Of a stretch of 51,284 bases of DNA, positions 35,084 to 42,356 are shown in pieces. Numbering within the stretch: the stretch's first letter is position 1; each line of letters opens with the position of its first letter. A model generated the notes under the pieces. It saw nothing but the letters and a program-made list of their open reading frames with translations. It was not told the origin of the DNA and ran no database searches. This DNA is from a virus. The DNA is taken from positions 1 to 51,284 of the IMG/VR virus record IMGVR_UViG_3300027365_000020. One strand, 5' to 3'. Position numbers and translations under genes: made by a program.

Positions 35084-35104
35084 AAATCACCTATAAATAA
35101 ATAC

Positions 35105-35166
35105 AAGTCGGCTTGATATAGGAATTCTCGGGAAAGAATTACCGAACATATCAATGATACCGACTT
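35105..35166. other. Extended inverted repeat upstream of terS
   Basis: AAGTCGG/CCGACTT outer arms and TTGATAT/ATATCAA inner arms flank a 28-base loop. On the - strand it is followed by TTGTATTTATTT, so it may act as a weak terminator between tRNAs and terS, or as an mRNA processing or packaging-site structure. Confidence 0.5.
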
Positions 35167-35252
35167 AAGTTTCAGGAGGGTTTAATATTTATTGTTTAAT
35201 CGGAATATTATTCCTGTTTTGTGTTGATGTTTAAACTGGTAAATATTCTTTA

Positions 35253-35338
35253 TGGAGCCCTGTAGGTGAATCGAACACCGAACCTTCCATCCCAATTTTA
35301 AAGGATCAGTTTAGAAGACTGATTTGGGGTTACAGGGC
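35253..35338 (-). tRNA. tRNA-like gene, anticodon TCT (Arg), unusual D arm
   Basis: 7-bp acceptor stem GCCCTGT/ACAGGGC with encoded CCA, a T loop TTCGATT, and a 6-bp anticodon stem (ATCAGT/ACTGAT) around CTTCTAA. The segment between acceptor and anticodon stems is too short for a normal D arm, and a long variable region follows. It may be an atypical or decayed tRNA. Confidence 0.45.
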
Positions 35339-35356
35339 AATGTAAAGAATACTTGA

Positions 35357-35431
35357 TGGTGGGACCGACAGGTAATGCTCCTGAATCTTTCCGGTTATGA
35401 GCCAGACCGCTTTACTTTAAGCTACAGTCCC
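35357..35431 (-). tRNA. tRNA-Met (CAT)
   Basis: Acceptor GGGACTG/CGGTCCC with one G-U pair, discriminator A and encoded CCA; D stem GCTT/AAGC; anticodon stem TCTGG/CCGGA around CTCATAA, anticodon CAT. The T loop lacks the usual TTCRA, so it is somewhat degenerate. It could also be Ile (k2C), which cannot be told from sequence. Confidence 0.7.
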
Positions 35432-35432
35432 G

Positions 35433-35518
35433 TGGTGAGGGTGGTGGGCCACGATCCCACACGCCATTTCGGCAAGAGATTTTAAGTCTCTCATGTCTAC
35501 CAATTCCATCACACCCTC
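35433..35518 (-). tRNA. tRNA-Leu (TAA)
   Basis: Acceptor GAGGGTG/CACCCTC, discriminator A and encoded CCA; typical Leu D arm (ATGGAATTGGTAGACA); anticodon stem AGAGA/TCTCT around CTTAAAA, anticodon TAA; long variable arm TGCCGAAATGGCG; T stem GTGGG/CCCAC. One base separates its CCA from the next tRNA, so the pair is processed from one transcript. Confidence 0.9.
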
Positions 35519-35691
35519 ATAAAAGCCTTTTCTCATCTTGCTCAGGATGCCTTGGAATATATTTTAAGGTAGCGTTCCAAGGAATTCCTTGCGGAATATT
35601 CTTCAAATCACCTGATAACTCAAGACATAAAGATAACAAAATGTCTCAATAATCTTTCCAAACTTTACCATATCAAAATAATCAATATAAC

Positions 35692-35760
35692 TTACTTGAT
35701 CTGAATCCATTGGTCAGTACCTTTCTTACGATAATATGCACGAATAATTGTAGAACCCAT
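35692..35760 (-). CDS. Possible 22-aa peptide
   Basis: A short frame, MGSTIIRAYYRKKGTDQWIQ plus IK, whose ATG shares a base with the stop of the gene before it (TAATG), suggesting coupling. Basic and hydrophilic. Its size makes it uncertain. Confidence 0.35.
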   Translation of the reverse strand: MGSTIIRAYYRKKGTDQWIQIK

Positions 35761-35963
35761 TACACAGCCTCCTTTAGATTACCTTTTCCATCGTACTTAG
35801 AAGTTTCACCATAAAACCTTGCATGTTGTTTCCGAATAGCTTTCTCAGCTTTATCTTTATCAAATACTGGAAATCCAAGTTGTGTATTATTCTGAACTAC
35901 TTCCCAATATCCTTTCATGAATTCTACACGCTCTTCTACGTTACCGAAATATTGTTTATTCAT
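35760..35963 (-). CDS. Small hypothetical protein
   Basis: A 67-aa charged protein (MNKQYFGNVEERVEFMKGYW..., AEKAIRKQHARFYGETSKYD) with ribosome site GAAAG. No family is recognised. It lies in the tRNA-upstream operon fed by the promoter at 36130-36158. Confidence 0.6.
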   Translation of the reverse strand: MNKQYFGNVEERVEFMKGYWEVVQNNTQLGFPVFDKDKAEKAIRKQHARFYGETSKYDGKGNLKEAV

Positions 35964-36025
35964 AATCTTTCTTCCATCAAATATTCTTTAGGAAAGGTTT
36001 TTATCGGGAACCTTTAGAAACCCGG

Positions 36026-36112
36026 TTAGTAAGATTTCCAACAATCAACACCATACGGAGGATTAGGATATGAATGCTGACTTGGATAATCTTTACTAAC
36101 AATTCTTTTCAT
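36026..36112 (-). CDS. Possible 28-aa peptide
   Basis: MKRIVSKDYPSQHSYPNPPY..., ending CWKSY. It is the first frame after a strong promoter; AGGAG lies immediately before the ATG, closer than ideal. Proline/tyrosine-rich. Uncertain because of its size. Confidence 0.4.
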   Translation of the reverse strand: MKRIVSKDYPSQHSYPNPPYGVDCWKSY

Positions 36113-36129
36113 CTCCTGCCGTACTTCTG

Positions 36130-36158
36130 ATAGTATCACTATGCTAACACCTTGTCAA
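36130..36158 (-). promoter_or_regulatory. Sigma-70 promoter
   Basis: TTGACA (36153-36158), 17-bp spacer, TACTAT (36130-36135). It should drive the small genes and tRNAs and perhaps feed the late module. Confidence 0.85.
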
Positions 36159-36176
36159 CTATAGTTCTTCATAGTT

Positions 36177-36428
36177 TTAATAGTCATCACTACTTCCATT
36201 GTAATCCATCTCTACATCTTCACTAAAAAGTTCACCGCCCATAGGATTCTTCCAAAGTTTATTTTCTACGTAAGCATTGTCCTCAGCAATATATCTTGGA
36301 TTACTTGCTTTATTGATAATATAAGAACATTCACTACAAGTTCCTACGGTTTGATAATGTTTTGCCAGTGTGTCATTGCACACAACACAACGAATGAAAT
36401 ATCCATTAACAGGTTTCTTCTCCGACAT
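36177..36428 (-). CDS. Small zinc-ribbon protein
   Basis: An 83-aa protein with two Cys pairs, CVVCNDTLA and CSECSYI, 18 residues apart, typical of a zinc ribbon, then an acidic tail (EDVEMDYNGSSDDY). Good ribosome site AAGGAG. It may bind nucleic acid or a host protein; no family is recognised. Confidence 0.7.
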   Translation of the reverse strand: MSEKKPVNGYFIRCVVCNDTLAKHYQTVGTCSECSYIINKASNPRYIAEDNAYVENKLWKNPMGGELFSEDVEMDYNGSSDDY

Positions 36429-36496
36429 GATTATTCTCCTTCTTAAAAATATTCATTAGTAATCTCCTTTGATTAAATTTCAAAGCCAGTAAGATC

Positions 36497-36526
36497 AATA
36501 TACCAAACCTTACACTGTCATGTCAA
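36497..36526 (-). promoter_or_regulatory. Sigma-70 promoter
   Basis: TTGACA (36521-36526), 18-bp spacer, TATATT (36497-36502), upstream of the zinc-ribbon gene. Confidence 0.75.
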
Positions 36527-36529
36527 CAT

Positions 36530-36978
36530 ATTTCTACAAATATTCTTCAAAGTACACACCTAACATATTTCCCTATAAAATATGCCTTTAAAATCCTTTC
36601 CGATACCCTACCCAGTACCTACGCATTACTTACACGTTTAAATCGTTTTTAGACTTAAAATTCCATAGAGAAAATAATGTTTCAGTTGATTTTTGAATAA
36701 AGGTTGAGGTGGTATATTCAAAACACATGTCATGATGGACACAACACAGAATATCTAACTCAAATATCCTATTCTAAATATCTTATAAGAATAATATTAT
36801 TATAAGAGAGTATCTTATAAGTAAGTATATTATTAAAAGAATATATCCTTAAAGAGAATCTTAAAAGATATTCTATTAAATATATTATTAATAATTCTTT
36901 TACTAAATTACTCGATTTCATCACCTTGTGTCAATACCTCCTACAAAATATTTTCTACAACCATTTCTAAAATTCTTC
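36530..36978. other. AT-rich divergent intergenic region
   Basis: About 450 bp without genes between divergent arms. Bases 36770-36900 are extremely AT-rich and contain repeated TATCTTATAAG (36779-36789 and 36811-36821), with palindromic CTTATAAG, and related ATCTTAAAAGATAT-like words. It may hold regulatory sites or an easily melted element; nothing else is recognised. Confidence 0.55.
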
Positions 36979-37008
36979 TTGACTCGTGTCTATCACCTGT
37001 GCAATACT
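36979..37008 (+). promoter_or_regulatory. Sigma-70 promoter of rightward block
   Basis: TTGACT (36979-36984), 18-bp spacer, AATACT (37003-37008), about 40 bases before the first small frame of the rightward genes. Confidence 0.65.
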
Positions 37009-37045
37009 ATCACTGTTGATTTGGAAATAACTTGGAGGAACCCTA

Positions 37046-37093
37046 ATGACCAATGACACTACACTAGAATATCTTAAAGGAGAATCAAAATGA
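37046..37093 (+). CDS. Possible 15-aa leader peptide
   Basis: MTNDTTLEYLKGESK, with GGAGG upstream and a stop overlapping the phosphatase ATG (ATGA). It may couple translation of the next gene. Confidence 0.4.
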   Translation: MTNDTTLEYLKGESK

Positions 37094-37476
37094 TTGAAGC
37101 AACAAAGAATCAACTAACAAACATCGGCAATCCTTATCAAACATTCACTAAACGTGTTCTTGTAGTGTGTTCGGCAGGGTTACTCAGAAGTCCGACACTT
37201 GCAAATGTTCTTCACAAAGAACTTGGATACAATACTCGTGCTTGCGGTTCAGCCTTGAACTTTGCTCTAATCCCTATCTCAGAAGCATTGGTTCATTGGT
37301 GTGATGAACTAGTGTTTGTTGATGAGGATTGCAAGGACTATCTCGATCAAGAAATCAAGGAAGAAATTGCTCTGGCGGATTGTCGAGAAATTACCTTGAA
37401 TCTTCCTGATCAATATGATTGGATGGACGATGAATTACAAATGATTGCACTTGAACAATATATGAGGTCACAATGA
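37090..37476 (+). CDS. Protein tyrosine phosphatase-like protein
   Basis: A 128-aa protein with the low-molecular-weight PTP-type P-loop VCSAGLLRSPT (Cys-x5-Arg-Ser) after a beta strand (KRVLVVCSAG) and later LVFVDEDC and NLPDQYDWMDDEL, where an Asp could be the general acid. It resembles the compact predicted PTPs of bacteria and phages. It would remove phosphate from tyrosine; a host-signalling target is likely but unknown. ATGA overlap with the next gene. Confidence 0.8.
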   Translation: MIEATKNQLTNIGNPYQTFTKRVLVVCSAGLLRSPTLANVLHKELGYNTRACGSALNFALIPISEALVHWCDELVFVDEDCKDYLDQEIKEEIALADCREITLNLPDQYDWMDDELQMIALEQYMRSQ

Positions 37477-37709
37477 CTAAAGAAACTTACCATGTGTCAA
37501 ATAAGGAATATAAATTATTCCAAAGAATGAATCAGTTGTACTTACAACAAACTGAATATATCCTTGTGTCCTTGTATCATCGTGTGTTGCATGACAATAT
37601 CACCCTAAATGATATTGAGGATATTGGTGAAAGATATGGCTTGAATATCTCAGAAAGCTATGGTAAGATGATGGACACGCTCATTGATGAAGAGGATATT
37701 GAAGAATGA
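37473..37709 (+). CDS. Small hypothetical protein
   Basis: A 78-aa helical acidic protein (MTKETYHVSNKEYKLFQRMN...). ATGA overlaps on both sides, so it is part of a tight operon. Not recognised. Confidence 0.65.
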   Translation: MTKETYHVSNKEYKLFQRMNQLYLQQTEYILVSLYHRVLHDNITLNDIEDIGERYGLNISESYGKMMDTLIDEEDIEE

Positions 37710-37933
37710 TTAACCGTACACATAAACCTGTATCAACTCAACAAGAAGTTTCAGATATGCTTAAACGTCTTAAACTTCTCCGAGATACTTATGGATATAA
37801 TATCCAATATTTCATCAGTAGTGTTGGTACAATCAAAGTCCCTGTGTATAAATCTGGAAAAACTCAATGGATGATGTACAATGAAGCTGAGAAATACATT
37901 CCAATGCTAAGGTTGAATAACAATGAAAACTGA
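37706..37933 (+). CDS. Small hypothetical protein
   Basis: A 75-aa basic protein with helix then strand pattern (SDMLKRLKLLRDTYGYNIQY, FISSVGTIKVPVYKSG). ATGA overlap with the gene before. Not recognised. Confidence 0.65.
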   Translation: MINRTHKPVSTQQEVSDMLKRLKLLRDTYGYNIQYFISSVGTIKVPVYKSGKTQWMMYNEAEKYIPMLRLNNNEN

Positions 37934-38009
37934 CATTCTGCTCTTAATCATCTTCATGATTCTAATGATCATCGCAGATAAATATTCAGAAGGATTATCC
38001 CTATGGTAA
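37923..38009 (+). CDS. 28-aa membrane peptide
   Basis: MKTDILLLIIFMILMIIADKYSEGLSLW: one strongly hydrophobic helix. It overlaps both neighbours, as is usual for real phage micro-genes. Confidence 0.5.
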   Translation: MKTDILLLIIFMILMIIADKYSEGLSLW

Positions 38010-38176
38010 ATTGTAATTTCAGATATTACGTGTGGGGAATTGAAGAAAACAATACTCACCATTTCCTGATGACATTTCTATCAGAACGTGAGTGTAAAGT
38101 TTACATTGAACATCATAAGAAAGCATTCCCAAATAGGTTTGTTGATTATGTGTATAAAACTTCAGGAGATATTTGA
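38003..38176 (+). CDS. Small hypothetical protein
   Basis: A 57-aa protein (MVNCNFRYYVWGIEENNTHH..., HHKKAFPNRFVDYVYKTSGD I). Starts inside the previous gene and its stop overlaps the next ATG (TGATG). Not recognised. Confidence 0.5.
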   Translation: MVNCNFRYYVWGIEENNTHHFLMTFLSERECKVYIEHHKKAFPNRFVDYVYKTSGDI

Positions 38177-38415
38177 TGACAAATGAACAAATAATTGAAG
38201 AATACATGTACCCAATAGTCATCTATGTAGTCCATGTAGAATATCTCGATGGTACTCATCAGTATTTCACATTTGAATTCGAAGAAGATCAACAATCATT
38301 CGTAGAATATGTTTCAGAGTATATGATTGAACTTGGTATCTTGACAGCACACTTCGCAGAGTCTATATTGAATAGCGACCCAAGAAGTGACAAACAACTT
38401 TATATTGAACATTGA
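38176..38415 (+). CDS. Small hypothetical protein
   Basis: A 79-aa acidic, aromatic-rich protein (IVIYVVHVEYLDGTHQYFTF) with alternating beta pattern and GGAGAT upstream of ATG. Not recognised. Confidence 0.6.
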   Translation: MTNEQIIEEYMYPIVIYVVHVEYLDGTHQYFTFEFEEDQQSFVEYVSEYMIELGILTAHFAESILNSDPRSDKQLYIEH

Positions 38416-38425
38416 GGAAATACTA

Positions 38426-38632
38426 ATGAACAACAATGAATCTAACCGTGTAATGACCGAGCAAGAAATGTACTTGCATGAACATATTGAAAGTTTCCAA
38501 CAAGCACCTAATGATGGTTTGCTTACACTGTACTTTCCAAATCTTCCACAAAGAGTTGCAGAAGGTATTGCAGATATGATTCAAGAACTAATCGAAGAAG
38601 AATTTCAAACACAATTTATTGTAGAATATTGA
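38426..38632 (+). CDS. Small acidic hypothetical protein
   Basis: A 68-aa protein (MNNNESNRVMTEQEMYLHEH...) with helix FPNLPQRVAEGIADMIQELI. The ATG at 38426 follows GAGGAAA; the longer frame from 38387 has no ribosome site. Not recognised. Confidence 0.6.
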   Translation: MNNNESNRVMTEQEMYLHEHIESFQQAPNDGLLTLYFPNLPQRVAEGIADMIQELIEEEFQTQFIVEY

Positions 38633-38642
38633 TGAGGTATTC

Positions 38643-38849
38643 ATGAGTAAATACGTATTCAGTCTTTACAAAGATGTAGACTGCATCTTCACAACACTAT
38701 CAGAATCCCGTGTTTATAAGATTGCAGAAGGATTGCAACAAGACCCTACAATCTGGATTGCTGTAGATACTTTGAATTCATGGCCAAATGATTGTAAGGT
38801 TTATGATTGGGATGAACTGGATAACTTTAAGGAGGATTTTGGGGTATGA
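38643..38849 (+). CDS. Small hypothetical protein
   Basis: A 68-aa protein (MSKYVFSLYKDVDCIFTTLS...) with acidic end. Its TGA overlaps the methylase ATG (ATGA). Not recognised. Confidence 0.6.
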   Translation: MSKYVFSLYKDVDCIFTTLSESRVYKIAEGLQQDPTIWIAVDTLNSWPNDCKVYDWDELDNFKEDFGV

Positions 38850-39559
38850 GATACTTTGGTGGAAAGCAGCGTATCAGCAAACCTATGGCAGAATTTATTA
38901 ACTCAATTTTAAAAGATGATCAACCTTTCGTCGATGCTTTCTGCGGAAGCTGTAACGTTATATCAAAAATTAACCCTGACAGGCACAGGGTGGCCAATGA
39001 TTATCACCATGAACTTATTGAGATGTGGAAAGCATTACAAGCTGGTTGGGAACCGCCAGAGAATGTTTCTGAACAAGAATATTATACGATCAAGGAAGGT
39101 GGGTTCCCGGAAGAAAAAGCATTTGTAGGGTTCGGATGTAGTTATTCTGGGAAATACTGGGGTGGTTATGCTAGAGGCGGCGAAAACCGGAATTATGCGA
39201 AGAATGCTTACAACTCTACCATGAAAAAGATGAAGACTCTTTTTGATGTTGAATTCACACATGGTTCTTATCAAGATATAATTTTACCGGCTGATGCACT
39301 TGTTTATTGCGATATCCCTTACAAAGACACAACAGGTTATTCTACAGGTTCCTTTGACCATGAAGAGTTCTACGAGTGGGCAAGGAACACACCTAACGTG
39401 ATTGTTAGCGAATATGCAAAGAATGTTCCTGAAGGCTCTACTATAATTTGGGCACACAAAAGTAAAAAAGATATTAGAAATAAACAAGGTGTCCAAGAAC
39501 CTACTGAGGAAGTTATTTTCACATTCGATAACAATATAAACCGTGAGGTACAAAAGTAA
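38846..39559 (+). CDS. DNA adenine-N6 methyltransferase (D12 class)
   Basis: A 237-aa enzyme: MRYFGGKQRISKPMAEFI (motif X), DAFCGSCNV (motif I, SAM binding) and VYCDIPYKDTTGYSTG (motif IV, here DIPY rather than DPPY). It should methylate adenine in DNA, probably to protect phage DNA from restriction. The Pro-to-Ile change keeps the catalytic Asp and Tyr, so activity is plausible. ATGA overlap with the previous gene. Confidence 0.87.
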   Translation: MRYFGGKQRISKPMAEFINSILKDDQPFVDAFCGSCNVISKINPDRHRVANDYHHELIEMWKALQAGWEPPENVSEQEYYTIKEGGFPEEKAFVGFGCSYSGKYWGGYARGGENRNYAKNAYNSTMKKMKTLFDVEFTHGSYQDIILPADALVYCDIPYKDTTGYSTGSFDHEEFYEWARNTPNVIVSEYAKNVPEGSTIIWAHKSKKDIRNKQGVQEPTEEVIFTFDNNINREVQK

Positions 39560-39654
39560 TGAACAACTACCATAACTTCACTCTAAAAGAACTTATAGGA
39601 ATTATGTTCTTTATACTTACTGCTGAGAGTCTTTATAAATCACTGAGAGGTTGA
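39559..39654 (+). CDS. 31-aa membrane peptide
   Basis: MNNYHNFTLKELIGIMFFIL..., with one hydrophobic helix and a basic end (KSLRG). Its ATG follows the methylase TAA with one base shared (TAATG). Confidence 0.5.
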   Translation: MNNYHNFTLKELIGIMFFILTAESLYKSLRG

Positions 39655-39656
39655 AT

Positions 39657-39830
39657 ATGAGTAAGAATAACGATGTCACCGGAGATCGTATCGTAAACAC
39701 TAAAGGTGATTCCAAGAAGTACAAAGAGAATTGGGATAAGATTTTTAGTAAGAAAGATGTTCTTGATGAGATGTCAGAACTTGATCAGGAGCTTGGTTTG
39801 TACGATGAATATACTGAGGATCATAAATGA
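39657..39830 (+). CDS. Small charged hypothetical protein
   Basis: A 57-aa protein (MSKNNDVTGDRIVNTKGDSK, then KYKENWDKIFSKKD). The TGDRIVN and NWDKIF phrases look like a short conserved phage protein, but no function is known. ATGA overlap downstream. Confidence 0.6.
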   Translation: MSKNNDVTGDRIVNTKGDSKKYKENWDKIFSKKDVLDEMSELDQELGLYDEYTEDHK

Positions 39831-40024
39831 AACACTATAAGATTATCTATCCAAATGAACACGGAGAACGTATCGAAGAAACTCTATCTGAACAAGACAT
39901 TCTTGATTATTATTGGGATTACTGGTATGAACAAATGGTAAGGGTAGATAAACGACATCTGATTTCTATTAAGAATTGTATTGATGATTGGGTTATAGTT
40001 CATTGGGCAGCGGAGGTAACATGA
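39827..40024 (+). CDS. Small hypothetical protein
   Basis: A 65-aa acidic, Trp-rich protein (MKHYKIIYPNEHGERIEETL..., LDYYWDYWYEQMVRVDKRHL). ATGA overlaps at both ends. Not recognised. Confidence 0.6.
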   Translation: MKHYKIIYPNEHGERIEETLSEQDILDYYWDYWYEQMVRVDKRHLISIKNCIDDWVIVHWAAEVT

Positions 40025-40278
40025 AAATCTATTTAGTGACTGCACATGGTGGATATTATGAGGATGCTTGGAAGCAAAATATTAAAGCATTCTCCACCAA
40101 AGAATCTGCTGAGAAATTTAAACAACAATGTGAAGCAGAGGATAAGGAGTATATTGATAAGCTGACAAGGATTATTGATGAATTTACAGGGAAGTCATAT
40201 CGAGTAGTAGACTTGGAAATGACTCTGAGTGAAATTGCTAGTTTTTATGATATTGAGAGCGTTGATTATGAATGTTGA
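40021..40278 (+). CDS. Small hypothetical protein
   Basis: An 85-aa protein starting MKIYLVTAHGGYYEDAWKQN with a ferredoxin-like beta-alpha pattern (AFSTKESAEKFKQQ). ATG at 40021 overlaps the previous stop; the in-frame extension to 39988 is not needed. Not recognised. Confidence 0.62.
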   Translation: MKIYLVTAHGGYYEDAWKQNIKAFSTKESAEKFKQQCEAEDKEYIDKLTRIIDEFTGKSYRVVDLEMTLSEIASFYDIESVDYEC

Positions 40279-40552
40279 TGAATTGACACCGCACCAAGCA
40301 CTTCAATGTTTCCTCCAATGCAGTTACCAATACTATCACAGATTTACAAGTCTTATTGATGATACTGAATATGACGCCCTTGCAAAATTCCTCCTGAAGA
40401 CCTATGATGAATGGCAAGACCATCAACATTCATATCTTGTTAGTAAAGATGACTTAAAAGCTGGTACACTGTATGCACTAAATTATTATAAGTACCAAAC
40501 AATGGTAGTTCAAGCATCAGAAATATGGTCAAGGGAGAAATATTATGAATGA
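40268..40552 (+). CDS. Small protein with ligase Ia-like segment
   Basis: A 94-aa protein (MNVDELTPHQALQCFLQCSY..., YHRFTSLIDDTEYDALAKFL). The YY..SLIDDxEYDxL phrase resembles the NMN-binding Ia domain of NAD-dependent DNA ligases, but no catalytic ligase core is present. It may be a stand-alone remnant or a chance likeness. Confidence 0.55.
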   Translation: MNVDELTPHQALQCFLQCSYQYYHRFTSLIDDTEYDALAKFLLKTYDEWQDHQHSYLVSKDDLKAGTLYALNYYKYQTMVVQASEIWSREKYYE

Positions 40553-40622
40553 GGTTGATGTTATTATTGCAGTAGTATTCATTGCTATGGCTCTGGGTGG
40601 AATGTATTATTTGTTTGTGTAA
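40545..40622 (+). CDS. 25-aa membrane peptide
   Basis: MNEVDVIIAVVFIAMALGGMYYLFV: a single membrane helix, overlapping the previous gene by eight bases. Confidence 0.5.
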   Translation: MNEVDVIIAVVFIAMALGGMYYLFV

Positions 40623-40639
40623 CTGTAAAGGAGGTTAAG

Positions 40640-40876
40640 ATGATCATTCCCTTCAAACGTTACCAGAGATCAGAAAAAGAATGGTGTTTGATCTCATTTC
40701 TATACCCTAACTGTAAAGACCTTTCTCTAAGGCTTTATCAAGCATATTCCATGACAGAGAAAGGTTACACAGATAAGCGTAGAGCAAAGCCTTTGAGGGA
40801 TATTGAATATAGATTTCCAAGGTATTTTGAAGAAAGGATTTTTACTTGTTATAATCGTAAAGGAGATTGGAAGTGA
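40640..40876 (+). CDS. Small basic hypothetical protein
   Basis: A 78-aa basic protein (MIIPFKRYQRSEKEWCLISF..., YTDKRRAKPLRDIEYRFPRY) with a strong ribosome site AAAGGAGG. Not recognised. Confidence 0.62.
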   Translation: MIIPFKRYQRSEKEWCLISFLYPNCKDLSLRLYQAYSMTEKGYTDKRRAKPLRDIEYRFPRYFEERIFTCYNRKGDWK

Positions 40877-41178
40877 AGCCACGTATAACAAAACTTCCCT
40901 ATGAAGATACACCTTGGATGTGTACATTTGAAGGGGATATTGCAGTAATAGCTGGATATGGTCAATCACCCGAGGACGCTTATGAGGATATGGTGAATAA
41001 TTTTGATCATTGTGTTATGTATGATTTCTCAACAGAATCTATCCAGAAACCTATTATCCAGAAAACTAAAGATGGAGAATACTGGATATGTTCTTATGGG
41101 GAAATTCCGGGTAGGTTTATTATTGGATATGGTAAGAGTCCTATAGAAGCTTGGGAAGATTATTTGGAGGGGATTTAA
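40873..41178 (+). CDS. Small two-repeat protein
   Basis: A 101-aa protein made of two similar halves: TPWMCTFEGDIAVIAGYGQSPEDAYEDM and EYWICSYGEIPGRFIIGYGKSPIEAWEDY. The GYGxSPxxAxEDx phrase recalls small phage domains related to HicB-like folds. GTG start (GTGA overlap) after AAAGGAG; TTG at 40867 is an alternative. Confidence 0.62.
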   Translation: MKPRITKLPYEDTPWMCTFEGDIAVIAGYGQSPEDAYEDMVNNFDHCVMYDFSTESIQKPIIQKTKDGEYWICSYGEIPGRFIIGYGKSPIEAWEDYLEGI

Positions 41179-41197
41179 AATGAAGAAGTGTTCATGG

Positions 41198-41227
41198 TTG
41201 ACAATACAATGAAGGATTCTGTAGAAT
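41198..41227 (+). promoter_or_regulatory. Sigma-70 promoter before C5-methyltransferase
   Basis: TTGACA (41198-41203), 18-bp spacer, TAGAAT (41222-41227), 34 bases before the methyltransferase start. Confidence 0.8.
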
Positions 41228-41260
41228 AACTTTACATTGGATATTTGGAGGATTTGTTAG

Positions 41261-42091
41261 ATGAACGTATTGAGTGTATTTGATGGGATGTCTTGTGGAC
41301 GTATTGCACTAGAACGTGCAGGTATTAATGTCGAAAATTATTTTGCGAGTGAGATTGATAAATGGGCTATCAAGGTAGCACAGAAAAATTATACTGAAAC
41401 AATGCAGTTAGGTAGCATTACAGAATGGGAGTCCTGGGATATACCTAAAATTGATATGCTGATTGGAGGCAGTCCTTGTCAGTCCATTTCCAATCTTGGA
41501 GATAAGTCAGGGTTGGAAGGCAAGAGTTCATTGTTTTTCAAATATCTAGAATGTCTACACTATTTTAAACCTAAGTATTTCATTCTTGAAAATGTAGTGG
41601 GTAACAAGAAAGCAATCGAGAAAATTTCAGAGTTGGTAGGTGTAGAACCTATTGAAATTAACTCCAATCTTGTGTCAGCACAGAATCGTAGAAGGTTGTA
41701 TTGGACAAATATTGATGTAAAGAGTATGCCTCAAGATCGTGGTATTTATCTCAAAGATATTCTTGAAAACGGTGTACCTGAAAAGTCTATCTTGACGGAA
41801 TCACGTAAACGATGGTTGTTGTCAGATAAAGGTCAACAAACTATTGCAAAAAAATATGCAGTAATTGACCCACTGAAAGCTAATTGTTTAACAGCACGCT
41901 CAGATGCTTCTTGGAATAGTAACTATGTGACACGCAGCGGAGAAATTACTAAGCTGACACCTATCGAGTATGAACGATTGCAGACCGTGCCTGATAACTA
42001 TACAGATTGTGTAAGTGATTTTCAGCGATATAAAATGCTTGGGAATGGGTGGACAGTAGATGTGATTAGTCATATTTTGAAGAACATCTAA
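41261..42091 (+). CDS. DNA cytosine-C5 methyltransferase
   Basis: A 276-aa enzyme: SVFDGMSCGRIALERAGI (motif I, SAM), GGSPCQSIS (motif IV with catalytic Cys), ILENVVG (motif VI, ENV), QNRRRLYWTN (motif VIII) and MLGNGWTVDVI (motif X). Close to the DNMT3-like phage enzymes starting MNVLSxFDGMSCG. It methylates cytosine in DNA, likely as anti-restriction. It has its own promoter and a terminator after it. Confidence 0.92.
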   Translation: MNVLSVFDGMSCGRIALERAGINVENYFASEIDKWAIKVAQKNYTETMQLGSITEWESWDIPKIDMLIGGSPCQSISNLGDKSGLEGKSSLFFKYLECLHYFKPKYFILENVVGNKKAIEKISELVGVEPIEINSNLVSAQNRRRLYWTNIDVKSMPQDRGIYLKDILENGVPEKSILTESRKRWLLSDKGQQTIAKKYAVIDPLKANCLTARSDASWNSNYVTRSGEITKLTPIEYERLQTVPDNYTDCVSDFQRYKMLGNGWTVDVISHILKNI

Positions 42092-42110
42092 AGAAAATTT
42101 GTAGAATATT

Positions 42111-42130
42111 GCCCCGGAAGGGGCTTTTCT
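42111..42130 (+). terminator. Rho-independent terminator
   Basis: GCCCC GGAA GGGGC followed by TTTTCTT, 20 bases after the methyltransferase stop. Confidence 0.88.
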
Positions 42131-42146
42131 TATTAGGAGAATATCT

Positions 42147-42356
42147 ATGTATTGTGAAATTTGTAGAATCAAAGAAGCACAAGATAACCTTTACAAGTGG
42201 TGTCTTAGGAATTTACCTGTAGGTAGACACACAACAAAAGAAGAGGTGAATGTGTTCAATATCCTTAAGAAGGATAACCAACAAGATAGAGAAAGACTGT
42301 TTGGACATAAAGAATATGTTTGGTATTTGAAGGTGTGCAATTATGATTGTAGATGA
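42147..42356 (+). CDS. Small hypothetical protein
   Basis: A 69-aa protein with an N-terminal MYCEICRIKEAQ (CxxC) and C-terminal VCNYDC, so it might bind zinc. Ribosome site AGGAG. Overlaps the next gene by 14 bases. Confidence 0.62.
   Translation: MYCEICRIKEAQDNLYKWCLRNLPVGRHTTKEEVNVFNILKKDNQQDRERLFGHKEYVWYLKVCNYDCR

Noticed and set aside
35521-35650. About 40 codons of open - strand frame between the tRNAs and small genes
   Set aside because: Only a TTG could start it, with no ribosome site; possibly a remnant, but not supportable.
42147-42356. Small CxxC protein as a clear zinc-finger regulator
   Set aside because: The Cys pairs are at opposite ends and no second conserved feature is visible; left as hypothetical.
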